A stretch of DNA of 64,000 nt from Henckelia pumila (GCF_033568475.1 NC_133122.1:156419361-156483360); one strand, 5' to 3'; positions 46,467-58,759 are shown, counted from the first letter of the stretch. Translations and numbers: made by a program. The notes: generated from the sequence alone by a model not told the origin.

Positions 46467-46492
46467 CAACCAAAATGAAGAGGAATAATGGT

Positions 46493-47924
46493 TGTTAATG
46501 GGAATTATTGTCAATGAATGGGGGGTCTTTCAGCTGCCATTTCACAGCCTATAAGTAGTGGCCAAAGCTGAAGGGAAACCACACATTCTGAGTACCAAAA
46601 CCAAGTGAGAATCTGCCATTTTCTCGAGCACCAAGCTGTTGTTATTTTCGGTTTTCTTGAGCTCCAGTTTGCTACCATTTTTGATTGAGTAGAAGCTGCT
46701 GAATTTTTTCCATATATCATAGTTCTTATATAGTTTGATTACATCCTAATTTCGAAGCACAACAACAACAGTTCAAAGCTCAGAAACTCTGCTCATTGTC
46801 GATCTTCAAGGCTGACCAGAAAGCTCGGAACTCGGCATCGTTTTGAACAAAGATTGCTGTCCAAATTTCGAGCAGGTTGTTGTCCAAGATTTGAGCAGAC
46901 TTACTGCCCAAGTTCCAGCAAACTTTATATCCAAGTTTTGAGCAATCACCTACAGCAACCTAAGCCAGAAAGCGGTCCAAAGTCGATCCAAGAAGCAGCG
47001 CCGAAGTCGATCAAGGAACTGCCTTTTTCTTTCCAAAACCGAGCAGCTTAGTTTCCCTAAGGTTGAGCAGATTCTGGCCTTCACTTCAGTTTGAGATTTA
47101 TTTGAGTTCGAGGTTTCAATCAACACCTACCTCTACACGATTTTTCTTGGAAAGCAATTACGGTAAGTGGGCTTTCATATTTCTGTTTTGTGATATAAGT
47201 TTTTACACTTATATACAAATCTTGTGTGAGTTTAAGTTTTTCTAAAATAAATTAGATATGCTTTTGAAAATTCGATCGGCATGATACGTATATCCGTTTC
47301 ATTTTGATATGTTATTTTGAATTCGTTGGCTATTCACTATATTATTCAAAGCATGTTAGAGTTATTTGGATTGCACTGTTAAGAGTCGATTTAGAAATGG
47401 TTAAGGAATTTCGATGATTTGATTTGATATGAAGCTGATGCGGTGGGTTATAATAACCGTTCCTTTGGCCTCACCCCTTAGAGGTGTAACATATAGGGGA
47501 CTGATCAGTAAACCACGAAAAATGAGATAATTATCAGTGCAATGTTTTCTTCATATTTGTGTCAGATTCAACAATCTTAATTTTTTTCGAGATTATAATA
47601 TGTACATGCGTATATTTTGGTGTTTATCATGTCTGATCGGCCCCCACTTGCTGACCCTCTTACCTTCCTCCCCAAATACCGAAGATCAGTTGGAAGAGAA
47701 TGAACAACATGCATTCTGGGTTGGTGATCACGTTGTGGAGATATTATTAGTATATTTTGTGTTTTATTGTCGCTTCCGCTATTATCGTTTTCTTATTTTG
47801 TAAAGACATTTTTGGTTATGTAAAAGACTGGTTGAAGGCTATTTTCTATACTAAATGGCTTGTTGTTTTACGTTTCGAAATGTTAAACAACGCCGATGAC
47901 ACGTCTTGGTCTCGGGGTGTGACA
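46493..47924 (+). repeat. 5' LTR of gypsy chromovirus E
   Basis: The right end is firm: the LTR closes with GGGTGTGACA at 47924, six bases before the primer site. The left end is set at TGTTAATGGGAATTATTG (46493) but is tentative. A TATA box (TATAAGTA) lies at 46550-46557, unusually close to that start, so the true LTR could begin further left and be cut by the hAT element. The second LTR is not in the window. Confidence 0.6.
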
Positions 47925-47930
47925 TTTAAG

Positions 47931-47942
47931 TGGTATCAGAGC
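47931..47942 (+). other. Primer binding site, initiator tRNA-Met type
   Basis: Exact TGGTATCAGAGC, following GTGTGACATTTAAG. It fixes the LTR end and the plus-strand orientation of element E. Confidence 0.95.
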
Positions 47943-48384
47943 CGCCAAGTTCATAATCAAGTTGGGAATTCCTTAGAAAATTATCGACATTTTCTCATAG
48001 TGGGCCAAAAGGCCAATGTAGTCCCCTCCGAAACGATCTCACGAACAAAAGTCATAGCGAAAGGTATATTTCGCGATGTACAAACTCTTATTTCGGCCGA
48101 ACTCAATTGTTTAGGCTTCCGAAATCGTGTTTTTGCCGTTTTAGGAAAGATTTGGAACACTTATAACTTTTTATAGAGAACTCGAAATCCAATTCTGTTG
48201 ATTGTGTCACGATCCTCAGAATCGATATTTTCTGATCAAGTAAAAATCTCAAAATTTTCTATTTTTGAAAAAGTTTTCCGGAAAATCCCGTATCGTTTGA
48301 AACTGTTCATGTTATGTTGATTTTCTTATTTCTGATATTTTGTTCTGTATTCTAAGCCTTTCCATTTTTTTTTCTTTTTAGAAA

Positions 48385-49071
48385 ATGGCGCCAAGCTTCC
48401 CTCGTACCCGTGGTCATGCTATCTTTCGCATGCAACAACTTGTCATTGATAACCAAAAGCATAGGATCACCCGACTTTGTGCTAAAGTTGTTGGTGCTAG
48501 GCGCGAGCAACATGAGTGGGAGAAAAGGACGAACAAATACTTTTATGAGTTGAAACAATTGAGGGGTGATAACATATATCTCCGAGATGACATTGACCTC
48601 AATCATTTTCGAAAGGAGGCTCTGCGCAACCAGGTGATTGAGTCTGAAAAGGAGCATAAGAATATGAAGGAAAAGATGGAAACATCTGAAATGGAGCATA
48701 AGCGGACGAAGGAGAGGTTGGAGGCATCTCAGGATACCATAGGAGAGCTCTCCGGTGTTGTTAGCCACTTGACCAAACAAGTGGAGCATTAGAAGCGCAT
48801 GAGGCAGCAGTCCTGCGCCGAACAAGTGTAGAGTCGTCAACAGATGCGAGATCCCACCCAGCAGTCGGAAGCTCAAGTCCATCAGTTGAAAAATTCAGTG
48901 GCGACCTTGAACAATCAAAATGTCACCCTGCTTCATGCCATTAATCAACTTCAAAAAGAGGATTCCGAGGAGGATCCGGAGGAGGAACCCGAGGAGGATC
49001 TCGAGGAGTTGGAGATTGAGGAGGACCCCGTGGAAGCCGTAGGAGATGGAGAGATTATAGATCTGGATTAG
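48385..49071 (+). pseudogene. Extra coiled-coil ORF upstream of gag in element E
   Basis: One frame from the ATG at 48385 to TAG at 49069-49071 (228 codons) is interrupted by only two TAG codons, at 48790 and 48829. The protein is highly charged. Residues 35-135 have heptad-like spacing and few prolines (for example RNQVIESEKEHKNMKEKMETSEMEH), suggesting a long coiled coil. The end is strongly acidic, with repeated EEDPEEEPEEDLEELEIEED. It matches no gag, protease or pol domain. Its position between primer site and gag is unusual for a chromovirus; extra ORFs there are known in Ogre-type Tat elements. Function unknown. It may be a captured host fragment. Confidence 0.7.
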
Positions 49072-49268
49072 TATAGATGTCTTAGTTTTTGAACTGATTG
49101 TTACTCTATTCTGTTCCTTTCCATTGTTCTTGATTCAATTGTTGTTTTGATTCCCAACAAAATTGTCATTCTGAAATTCAATAAATAATATTTTTCTTAT
49201 TCATGTGTCCAACTTGTTCGATTATGCTTCTCATCCATATCTCTATTAACTTTATGCATTTGTAGGTC

Positions 49269-50143
49269 ATGGATGGGAGACCAGTAAGCAACAACCGTAA
49301 CCACACTACATAAATCGCGACAACAGCAACAACGGAGATCCACCTCCGCCACCACCACCAGGATTAGGCCTAAATCAAGCTGACATGATAGCCATAGTAG
49401 CCATTGTGGCTACCACGATTCAGGGGTTGGGAAACAAAAATGTGAATGGCAATCCGCCACAGGACCTCAAGTACATGGGGTCAAATACCATTATGAGGAG
49501 GAAGAATCGAGCCCAAACCTTCAAAGGAGATCCAGACTCAGAGGTCGGCCGAAACTGGCTCAAGAATATTGAGACACAACTTTGCCTACTCAAAACCCCT
49601 TACGAGTTTAAAGTGGACGTAGTAACACCCTTTTTGGAGGAAAAAGCAGCCAAGTGGTGGGAGGCAGTCTCGCTAGCTATGATAGCAGTCGGTCCAATTA
49701 CGTGGCAACAATTTAGGGACGTATTCTTGAAGAAGTACTATCCGGCTGAAGTCAGACTACAGAAGTTGATTGAATTCAAAAATTTCACTCAGACTCCGGA
49801 GATGTCAGTGGTCGAATACACCTAAAAATTCAACTCACTTGGAACATATGCTCCCACTATCATGGCTGATGATATCCTGAAGATGCACCGTTTCAAACGG
49901 GGTTTGAGTAGCCGTATTCAAACAGCTTTAGCATTCTACCAGCCTACAAGCTTCGCTGATTTAATGGGAGCCGCAATACGAGATGAGACCGACATCAAAA
50001 GAATGGAAGAAGAGAACAAGAATAATAGACCTCTTACTGGTCAATCTTCTCAAGGAAAGCAACTGTTCAAGAAACCCAATCAGTCTAGTGGGGTAACCAA
50101 GAACACTTCTACCAGCTTCAACTATCAAGAAGCCAAGATGTGA
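49269..50143 (+). pseudogene. Gag of element E
   Basis: The ATG at 49269 opens a proline-rich leader, and a frameshift precedes the main domain. From 49385 the capsid reads FKGDPDSEVGRNWLKNIETQL, FLEEKAAKWWEAV, ITWQQFRDVFLKKYYPAEVRLQKLIEF and MSVVEYT. A TAA at about 49824 fits CAA to TAA. The frame resumes with GLSSRIQTALAFYQPTSFADLMGAAIRDETDIKR. This is the standard gypsy gag domain. The glycine/serine-rich tail leads to a zinc knuckle just downstream. Confidence 0.88.
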
Positions 50144-50800
50144 CCCATCTGCAATACCCGTCATCCTGGAGAATGTCGAAAGAAGCCTGGAGCATGTTTT
50201 AATTGTGGGAAGTTTGGATACCGAATTGCTGAATGTCCCGAGCCATTGAAGAGAGGGACAGGGTCAAATGTTGATGCCACATCCAACAAACCAAAGGAGC
50301 ACAAGGAGAATAAGCCTAACACACGTGTGTTTGCCATAACTCAAGAGGAGGTAGAGAAAGAAAACGATGTCGTGGCAGGTACCATTTTAATCAACCAATC
50401 TCCAGGTTATGTATTGTTTGATTGTGGTGCAACACATTTGTTTATATCTAAGAAGTTTGCTAAAAAGTTAGGACTTATTCCTGAAGTACTGGTGGAACCT
50501 TTTAGAGTAGCAACTCCCCCTAGTAAAACAATTGAAACACGTAGGGTACACCGAGATTGCAAAATTGGCATAAGTGAACACGTATTTCAAGCTGAACTGA
50601 TTCAACTAAACATGGTAGAATTCGATACCATTTTAGGAATGGATTGGATGACAAATAACTATGCATTAATAGATTTTCACATGAATAATTTCAAACTGCG
50701 AACCTCAAACCTCGACGAAGTCATTTATCTTGGCAAAGTCAAGGAGCAGAAGTATCTTTTATTTTCTTCTCAAACTTGGAAAGCTATGAAAGGTGTATAA
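50144..50800 (+). pseudogene. Zinc knuckle and aspartic protease of element E
   Basis: A TGA at 50141 replaces the first Cys of CPICNTRHPGEC. The knuckle CFNCGKFGYRIAEC follows, with Tyr in place of the His ligand. From 50246 the protease domain is open: VLFDCGATHLFISKKFAKKLGLIPE, VHRDCKIGISEHVFQAELIQLNMVEFDTILGMDWM. The catalytic box is D-C-G-A instead of D-[ST]-G-A. The frame ends at about 50800 and the element is cut at 50823 by the next insertion; pol lies beyond the window. Confidence 0.88.
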
Positions 50801-50823
50801 GAAGTATATCTAGCCATGATAGG

Positions 50824-51707
50824 TGGCAACACTTAGTCGTATCGTGCCCAAATTAACCCAACTCAACTCAAACAAATAAATATATAGTAGCGAGAGTAGA
50901 GATCATTCCCACGAGAAAGGTGCAATTTATTGTGTTCTTAAAAATACTGAAAATAAATAAAAGGAGATTTTTGGTTTTTGAAATTAACTACCGAAAATTA
51001 AAAGCAAATTAAAATAAATTTTACCAACTAGAATGCAAGAATTAAAATTATAACGAATTAATCAATTAAAACAAGCATTGGTATCGGTTGACTACACCCT
51101 TGAAGTTATTCACTCGATCATCGATTCTCTAAAAATAATTAATTCTCATTGAATATTCATCATTGGAAATTTAATTCCTATCTCACCTTAATTTTAGTTA
51201 ATTAGACACAAACGTTCTAGAATAACCCTTACCAATAAATCAACCAAGATACAAGCGATCAAGATTTAAACCTATGGTAGCATTCAAACTAGTGAGACTG
51301 ATGAATCCAGACAACACAAGCACAAGCGGTTGCATTTAATCTAGTCAATTGTTGTTCCTACGAATTAACAAATTCACAAGCGAAAAATATTAATCATAGT
51401 TGCTTCACAAATTATATGGATCAAACAATTACGAATGTGATTTATAATTTAGCAGTAGATTGTATGATAAAATCAAAGGGCGATCAAGCCAATAATTAAA
51501 CATACAAGCATATCAATCGATTCCAAACAACTCTTGATACTCAAATAAAAATCAAACAATGAAAATCAAAATCTCACGAGATAAATAAACTTCAAAGGGT
51601 TTGTCTTCCTCTACCAAGAATTAAAACTTACAAGAATTGAAGAAAAAATTAAATCTAAGAACAAGAAAGATAAAACATAGCCGCCAGAGAGTTCTTCTCT
51701 ATTCTGC
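50824..51707 (-). repeat. 3' LTR of the LARD-like element, left piece
   Basis: It starts TGGCAACACTTAGTCGTATCG and is closely similar over its whole length to 62871-63756. It stops at the TGC duplication where the CACTA element inserted. Confidence 0.92.
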
Positions 51708-51739
51708 CACTAGTAGAAATTTGAATTTTTACTTTGCTA

Positions 51740-51950
51740 CCTATTACTTCGCCAATTATTATTGACGAAGTAACATGGAACAATAAACCTTGGTAATAAA
51801 GTTGGCGAAGTAAAATCTTATTTTTTACTTCAGAATTAAAAACAACGCGGGCTTCACTGATAAGTTTTAGTAACATTTTACTTCGGTATATCAATTTTGA
51901 TGAAGTAAAAAGTTAAAAAATAAAATTTATAATTATAATTGCTGAAGTAA
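51740..51950. repeat. CACTA left subterminal repeats
   Basis: About seven ACTTCG/CGAAGT-type motifs in both orientations, likely transposase-binding sites by analogy with known CACTA subterminal repeats. Confidence 0.75.
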
Positions 51951-52009
51951 AAAAGAATAACCGGGTACCTTATATTTTAATTTTCTTCACTTTTCTTTCT
52001 AACATTCAT

Positions 52010-52330
52010 CCTTGAAGGCTAAAAAAAATGCGATCCCATTTCTTCTTCAGCCCAAGCTCTGCCGATTTGAATCTCCAGCCTTCCACCTCCGCCTCTTTGA
52101 TGGAAATGTTCAATTGGATACATATTTGGTAAGATCTCGTCGCAAGCTATCTCTCGATACCCATTCCATAAGAAAAATTCTCGTTTTTTTCATTTCGGTT
52201 GTCGGAATTAGTTGCGTTTTTCCGGCCGTTTCCCGATCGATTTTGGTTTTTTATGGTTGTAGGTTTTTTGGATTTGAGTTTTAGAGAGATTTATGCCACT
52301 TCCTTAGCTTTTACGACATATTTCAGCCAT
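52010..52330 (+). other. Unidentified leader-like segment in the CACTA element
   Basis: GC-richer than its surroundings, this stretch resembles a plant 5' UTR and first exon with a possible splice donor (TTTGGTAAGATCTC at 52127). I recognise no protein. It could be the start of the captured protease gene or a second captured fragment. Confidence 0.3.
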
Positions 52331-52743
52331 GCCCGCCGCAAGTCCACTGTTCACCGTTGTAGGTTTCCGGGCTAGATCTTGCTAAAAGAGTTTGATTAAA
52401 GCAAATAATAAATATACACTACATAATGTCGTGTGTAGCTGGCAGCGGCTCTATTGATTGTACGGGTAGAAGGCCACGACGGTGGTGTTGGGTTGTTGGG
52501 GCATTGCGATGTGGCGGTGGGGTGGGTCTTTGACCTTGTTCGGCGATGTGCAAGCGGAGCAGGGATAGTGGGGTGGTTTTGGGGCTTGGTTTATCTTTAG
52601 TTTATTAGTGTTATAGTGTAATTATTTTTTATACAAGTAAAAGAAATTCAAAATCATGATTTTGGTTCTGTGATATAATGTTATTATTAGTGCTAAAGCT
52701 GTGGTGGTAACAAGATTGATACAAGTTTAAAATCACACTACAG

Positions 52744-54998
52744 GATGTATTACACGTACTTGCATTTTGGAAATCCTCCAAGGCCTTATTTTCTTGATAT
52801 GGATACTGGGAGTGACTTAACATGGATACAATGTGATGCCCCATGCACTAGCTGCGCCAAGGTAATTTCTATGGCTTCACCTATTTTATGCAGTCTCCAT
52901 CTAGATATTTAACAACGTGTATTATTATATCACTGTATGCAGGCGCTTCTAACACTACTGTCACTTACATATTTACAACCATGACAAGAAAAGAGAGCCA
53001 AAGTACCATAAAATAGATCTATTTTATGGTATTTTGGCTCTATTTTCTTGATATATTTTATGGAGATAGCATTAAAGAGGACATATGTTTCATTGAATGA
53101 ACAACAATAACGAAGATCTGACCACTCTGCATTAGAAAATTAATGCTTGAGTAATTAACATATATAAACATCTCCAGTTTTTTTGTTGTGGAAATGGGGT
53201 CCCTTGATTAACCTTGTTTTATATGTCCTTTACTGATATGTTCATTTTTTAAACATAGCATTTTTATATATAAGACAGATGTTTCATCACATGAACATCA
53301 ACAATAAAGCTTTGTCCAGTCTGCAATAGAAAATGCTGGAACAATTACCATATATTTGTATTGTTGGAGGCCATTGGTAAATATCAATGGCTGTTATGTT
53401 ATTGAAAAGGTGTCTAGTGGACCTTGTTTCCTCTACTTAATCATATGGTATGGTAATCACAAAGCTCTGCCAATATATGTTATCCAGGGAGCACACCCTT
53501 TTTATAAGCTGACGAAAGCTAACATTATACCACATAGGGATTCTTACTGTGTTGAAGTTCAAGGAAATCAAAGAACGAAAAACTGTGACACTTGCCATCA
53601 ATGTGATTATGAGATAGAATATTCAGATCATAGCTCCTCCTTGGGAGTTCTTGCTAGGGACAAACTTAATCTAAACATGCCAAATGGATCCTTGGCCAGT
53701 TCAAAAGTAGTTTGGGTAACGATTTTTTTAGTAGCCCAAGTAGAACTTTTTTCTATGCTCACTTAATGATATCAGTGTTTCTTTTCTTTGGGTTTATTAC
53801 ATCAGCTGTTCATATGACCAGCAAGGATTGCTTTTAAATACACTTGGGAAGACAGATGGAATTCTTGGGCCTAGCAAAGCCAAAATAAGCTTGCCTTCTC
53901 CATTGGCTCGCCAAGGAATCATAAAGAATGTCATAGGACACTGCCTTGCAACTAGTAGCAGTGGTGGTTATTTGTTCTTTGGTGGTGATTTTGTTCCGCA
54001 TCAGCAGATTTCCTGGGTCCCCATGGTTCACAACGACTCTTTGTGAGTAGGATTTTCAAGAAAAAGTGTTTTCTTGTTTAATATTTTGATGTGAAATTTC
54101 ACTATAACCCGTTAACTGATGAATTAGTTTCATTAGAATATTTCACTATATGGAAGAAAGTTTTGCAGAACAAGCGAGAAAACGTATGATGGAAGAATTT
54201 CAGTTAGTTTTGTGGCATCAATTAGATAGAGAGTGATGGTTATTACAGTTTAAGTTGTTCGAGAGTTTCAATGTTCAGTAAATTGGTTTTTTTTTCCTGT
54301 ATATAGGATATTATTTTTGCTTGAAAAGTTATTATGATGTTTAGTTTTGCCATTTCTTGATTTTTCTCTCTTACATTCAAGAGGGATTCAGAGTTTTACC
54401 GCCCACATGCATTTTATGCTCTAGCAATGCTTATTAGACAAAAATCGTAAAAATCAGTTATTGAAGTATGTAGATTGGATTTGGCAACGTAGGGAATGGA
54501 CGAGGAAGTCTAGTTTTTGACGCTGGGAGCACACACTTACTTTACGAAAGAAGCATACAATGATTTACTCTCCATTGTAAGCAAATAGGTTATTTTTAAA
54601 AGAATTTTAATTTAATATCGTCCTTCGGTACTGTAATTTTCTAAAATTAACTCTTGATTGCAGCTTAACTATATTTCCAATGAAAGCCTTGTGCGTAACA
54701 TGTCAGACTCATTTTTACCCATATGCTAGCAATCCAATTCCCCCTTGAGGTATAATAGAAATTTTGAACAGTATAGTCTCACTCTAACTTGCTTCAAATT
54801 GTTTAAAGTTTTTTTTCTTATGTATATTGTGAACTGGGATCACTGGTTGCATGAAAGTGCTCGTACATCTATATTCGAGCAAATGTAACTCTTATTGATT
54901 TTGTTCTAAAGCTTTCCATATTTTTTAGATCTGTCGAAGACATTGCACGGTTCTTCAAACCTTTAAACCTTCAATTCCGAAGCAATTGGTGGGCTGCG
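52744..54998 (+). pseudogene. Captured aspartyl protease gene fragment, exons 1-6
   Basis: Six exons with plant-type GT...AG introns encode a pepsin-like aspartyl protease, most like the APCB1/Asp-like family. They lie at 52744-52861, 53488-53715, 53806-54042, 54474-54576, 54664-54749 and 54929-54998. Exon 1 has the first active site, FLDMDTGSDLTWIQCDAPC. Exon 2 has the cysteine-rich CDTCHQCDYEIEYSDHSSSLGVL. Exon 3 reads YDQQGLLLNTLGKTDGILG and IIKNVIGHCLA. Exon 4 has the second active site, LVFDAGS, then a frameshift before YFTKEAYNDLLS. Exon 5 has TAG at a Trp position. A frameshift also lies at the exon 2-3 join. Exon 6 is split by the gypsy insertion and continues at 58724. The N-terminus and C-terminus are absent. 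Retained introns show genomic capture rather than retrocopying. Confidence 0.85.
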
Positions 54999-55130
54999 TG
55001 TAGTAACCCAAATTCTATTTTAAAATAATAATATGTTAAACATGATCAAGGGTTAGTAATTAACCAATTTCGGAGTGTAATTGGACTTCAGAAAAAAATT
55101 TGGGTTTTTGACTTTGGGCCGGATCGGAAG

Positions 55131-55380
55131 CTCCGAACCCAGATCGGAAGCTCCGATCCCAGCCACTTCGGAAGCCAATCGGAAGCACAGAAATCGGAAG
55201 CTCCGATCCAGGAACGGAAGTTCCGATCTCCAGCTGCCAGCAATGCTCGATGACTCAGCCGCGAGTTTTGACAAGTGTCGAACGAAGGGCAGATCAGAAG
55301 TTCCGATCCCGTCGTGTCATGCATGCATGTAGTAAGCTGGATCGGAAGCTCCGATCCCAAAATCGGAAGTTCCGATCCTG
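55131..55380 (+). repeat. Array of imperfect palindromes upstream of the LTR TATA box
   Basis: Seven or eight units of the form ATCGGAAGCTCCGATCC or ATCGGAAGTTCCGATCC are spaced over 250 bp and end about 15 bp before TATAAATA. The 3' LTR has the same array at 57373-57652. Confidence 0.85.
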
Positions 55381-55395
55381 GCCGGGAATTTTGCC

Positions 55396-55403
55396 TATAA
55401 ATA
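55396..55403 (+). promoter_or_regulatory. TATA box of nested gypsy LTR
   Basis: GCCTATAAATAGGGCTTG is a strong plant TATA context, conserved at 57668-57675 in the 3' LTR and at 25063-25070 (minus strand) in the related LTR. Confidence 0.8.
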
Positions 55404-55641
55404 GGGCTTGTCTGATTTCATTTGAATTACGAATTCCCGAGTTTCTTTCTTCAGTTATATAGTGTGAGTTATACACTTGAGTGCCCTATCGGTTATAATA
55501 GAGGTTCTGGAATAACCAAGGTGTGGTTATAGTCATCCGGGACTAGCGACTCCAAAGGACTATCTACGGACGAAGGTATGGTCCGGGAATCTATTTAAGT
55601 TTTGGGAGTACTTATTAGCTTAGTTAAGGCTTATAGAACTT

Positions 55642-57129
55642 GTTCTTTGAGTTTTACGCTCAAGAACAGAAAATGGAGGAATGGAATTCGATTGTATACT
55701 ATTTTATCTGAGCCAGCATTGTATTCTCGGATCAGAGATGCTCAGATATCTGATGTTAAGACTCAGCGTTTGGCACGTTTAGCCAATGGGGTTAATTCAT
55801 CTGGATTCCATTTTAAGGCAGATGTATTATTGTGCTTATCTAATCGAGTCGTTGTACCTAATGTTGCGGAGCTCAGGAATGATATTCTTTCTCAAGCTCA
55901 CAGGAGTCGATTATCAGTTCATCCTGGAATCATGAAAATGTATAAGGACTTGCGAACTAGATTCTGGTGAAAGGGAATGAAGCATAGTGTGTATCAATTT
56001 GTTTCTCGATGTTTGGTTTGTCAACAGGTCAAGGCTGAACACCGACGACCAGGTGGTTTACTGAAGAATCTTGAGATTCCCGAATGGAAGTGGGAGCACG
56101 TGACTATGGATTTTGTCACCCACTTACCTATGACTTCACGTTAGTGTGATGCTATCTGGGTCGTTATTGACCATTTGACAAAATCAGCACACTTTATTCC
56201 TTACAACCGGGAGTATTCTTATGATCGCATGACACGCTTATATGTCCAGGAGATAGTGCGATTATATGGGATTCCAGTAAGCATAGTCAGTGATAGAGAC
56301 CCGCGATTTACCTCACATTTCTGGGGTAGTTTTTAGCAGGCGTTGGGTACCACTTTGAGTTTGAGCACTGCATATCATCCGGAGACTGACGGGCAGTCAG
56401 AGCGGACGATTCGTACTTTGGAGGATATGCTACATTCTTCTGGATCAGTTACCTTTGATCGAATTTGCCTACAATAACAGTTATCATCGTAGTATTGGTA
56501 TGGCACCTTTTGAGGCATTGTATGGTCGACGGTTTCGTACTCCGTTATTCTGGGATGAAGTCGGGGAACGACAAGTCGAGGGTCCTGAGTTGGTGCAGCA
56601 GATTGTAGACAAGGTGGATTTGATCAAACGGAGGATCAAAATTGCTCAAGATCGACAAGCCAGTTATGCTAATATTCACCGCAGGCCACTTAAATTTGAG
56701 CCTGGTGAATATGTATTCTTACGAGTATCACCTTTCAGGAAGGTGATGAGATTCGGTGTGAAAGGCAAGTTGTCTCCTCGTTTCATTGGGCCTTTCCAGA
56801 TACTGGAAAAGATCGGAGATGTTGCATATCGTTTGGCGTTACCGCCAAATCTTTTCAGTATACATAATGTTTTTCATGTCTCGCTACTTCGACAGTATAT
56901 AGCTGATGAATCTCATGTGATTCAGTCTACTGATATTCAGCTAGAGCCAGATCTGTCTTTTGTTGAACGACCACTCCGTATCCTAGACAGGAAGGAGAAA
57001 GTTCTTCGGAACAAGGTTATACCACTTGTGATGGTACAATGGCAACGCCGAAGCGTTGAAGAAGCAACCTGGGAAACCGAGAGCCATATGCGAGCAGAAT
57101 ATCCTGAGTTGTTTGCTTTGTACTTTTGA
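55642..57129 (+). pseudogene. Gypsy integrase and chromodomain-like tail
   Basis: The first codons are a scrap of RNase H-integrase linker (RIRDAQISDVKTQRLARLA). Then come the zinc region (HRSRLSVHPGIMKMYKDL ... [11 protein letters not shown]) and the core: [22 protein letters not shown] and [13 protein letters not shown], so all three catalytic acids are present. Stops occur at about 55968 (TGG to TGA), 56142 and 56334 (CAG to TAG), with a frameshift near 56445. From 56455 the frame is open: [21 protein letters not shown] to [27 protein letters not shown], a chromodomain-like end. RT is missing. Confidence 0.92.
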
Positions 57130-57237
57130 TTACCATGTAAAGATGTAATTACAGTTATTGTAATAAAACATGGTTTGATGTTTCATATTGTTATCTTGAT
57201 TTATCTTTAGATGTTCTTTCGCGGACGAAATATCTAA

Positions 57238-57249
57238 AGTTGGGGAGAA
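57238..57249 (+). other. Polypurine tract of nested gypsy element
   Basis: AGTTGGGGAGAA directly precedes the 3' LTR start TGTAGTAACCC. Confidence 0.85.
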
Positions 57250-58718
57250 TGTAGTAACCCAGATTCCATTTTAAAATAATAATATATTAAACATGATCAA
57301 GAGTTAGTAATTAACCAATTTCGGAGTGTAATTGGACTTCAGAAAAAAATTTGGGCTTTTGACTTTGGGCCGGATCGGAAGCTCCGAACCCAGATCGGAA
57401 GCTCCGATCCCAGCCACTTCGGAAGCCAATCGGAAGCACAGAGATCGGAAGCTCCGATCCAGGAACGGAAGTTCCGATATCCAGCTGCCAGCAATGCTCG
57501 ATGACTCAGCCGCGAGTTTTGACAAGTGTCGAACGGAGGGCAGATCGGAAGCTCCGATCGTCGGATCGGAAGTTCCGATCCCGACGTGTCATGCATGCAC
57601 GCAGTAAGCTGGATCGGAAGCTCCGATCCCAAAATCGGAAGTTCCGATCCTGGCCGGGAATTTTGCCTATAAATAGGGCTTGCCTGATTTCATTTGAATT
57701 ACGAATTCCCAAGTTTCTTTCTTCAGTTATATAGTGTGAGTTATACACTTGAGGGCCCTATCTGTTATAATAGAGGTTCTGGAATAACCAAGGTGTGGTT
57801 ATAGTCATCCGGGACTAGCGACTCCAAAGGGCTATCTACGGACGAAGGTATGGTCTGGGAATCTATTTAAGTTTTGGGAGTACTTATTAGCTTAGTTAAG
57901 GCTTATAGAACTTGTGTAGTGATACGGTGAACTTTTGAATATAGGCTTGAAACCTAGGATCCTACTATACTTGAACTAGCCTAGAGGTACGTACACATTG
58001 ACTAAGATTGCCAGCGAGTATACATGTTTATATGTTGCATTTATTTGGCATTATTATATGGCATGATATATGATTTACCATTTTCCATATTCATATGTCA
58101 TGTGCATATACACGTTGAGCCTATATCTTGTTATACCTGATTATAGAGCCGCTCAGCTCTATATTCGATAGTCTGTCACTGAGAGTACCGTGACGGTGGG
58201 GGAATTTATGTCCGACTACTCTGGTGTACTAGACGAGTATGGTTGCACCCAGAGGTTGATCCGTGCGGTGGCAGCACTCATGTGGCGCTGGTACTGAGCA
58301 TGACTTTTCAGATGACCCTTTACCAGTCATCATGTTGCATGCATCGTATATATATGTTTACTCATGTTTATGTACTGGGCGTTAGCGCTCACGTCCTAGT
58401 TGTTATCTTGGACACCCTATTCCACGGGGCAGGTCGCAGGATGGATGAAGCTGGTAGTTCAAGGCAGGACTAGGGAGCAGGAGCCTTGAGGAGTTAATTA
58501 TACAGCAGGATTCGATATAGCTGTATAATGTTTACTTTTAAACTATTCGATATGGTTGTATCATTACAGATTTAAGCCTGAATATGTTTTACTAAGCTGA
58601 TATGTAATTATGGATTATGTTTCCGCACGTTTTACTCTGTTAAGCGTTATTACTTTATTAAGTTTAATGCATGCTATTAGTTTCCAGTTAGTAGGTGATA
58701 CCATGCAGGGTCACTATA
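57250..58718 (+). repeat. 3' LTR of nested gypsy element
   Basis: This LTR is 1469 bp, complete, ending GGGTCACTATA. The palindrome array is at 57373-57652 and the TATA box at 57668-57675. It is the same family as the minus-strand LTR at 24023-25518, sharing the region 58243-58473. Confidence 0.92.
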
Positions 58719-58723
58719 CTGCG

Positions 58724-58759
58724 ACAAAAAAGCTTCAGATTCTTCCTGAAGGCTACTTA
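58724..58759 (+). pseudogene. Aspartyl protease exon 6, distal half
   Basis: Read after the first CTGCG copy, this finishes exon 6 with ATKKLQILPEGYL, the family's conserved block. A plausible splice donor (TTAGTGAAAC) follows. The next expected protease block is not seen downstream. Confidence 0.8.

Larger units (their letters stand above)
54999..55641 (+). repeat. Partial 5' LTR of nested gypsy element
   Basis: It starts TGTAGTAACCC and follows 57250-57915 closely until CTTATAGAACTTGT, then breaks off into pol sequence. It contains the palindrome array (55131-55380) and a TATA box at 55396-55403. Confidence 0.92.
54999..58718 (+). mobile_element. Internally deleted gypsy element in protease exon 6
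   Basis: A partial 5' LTR (54999-55641), a pol fragment and a full 3' LTR (57250-58718) are flanked by a perfect CTGCG duplication (54994-54998, 58719-58723). Removing the element restores the exon frame. A deletion took the rest of the 5' LTR, primer site, gag, protease, RT and most of RNase H. It belongs to the same family as element A. Confidence 0.93.
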
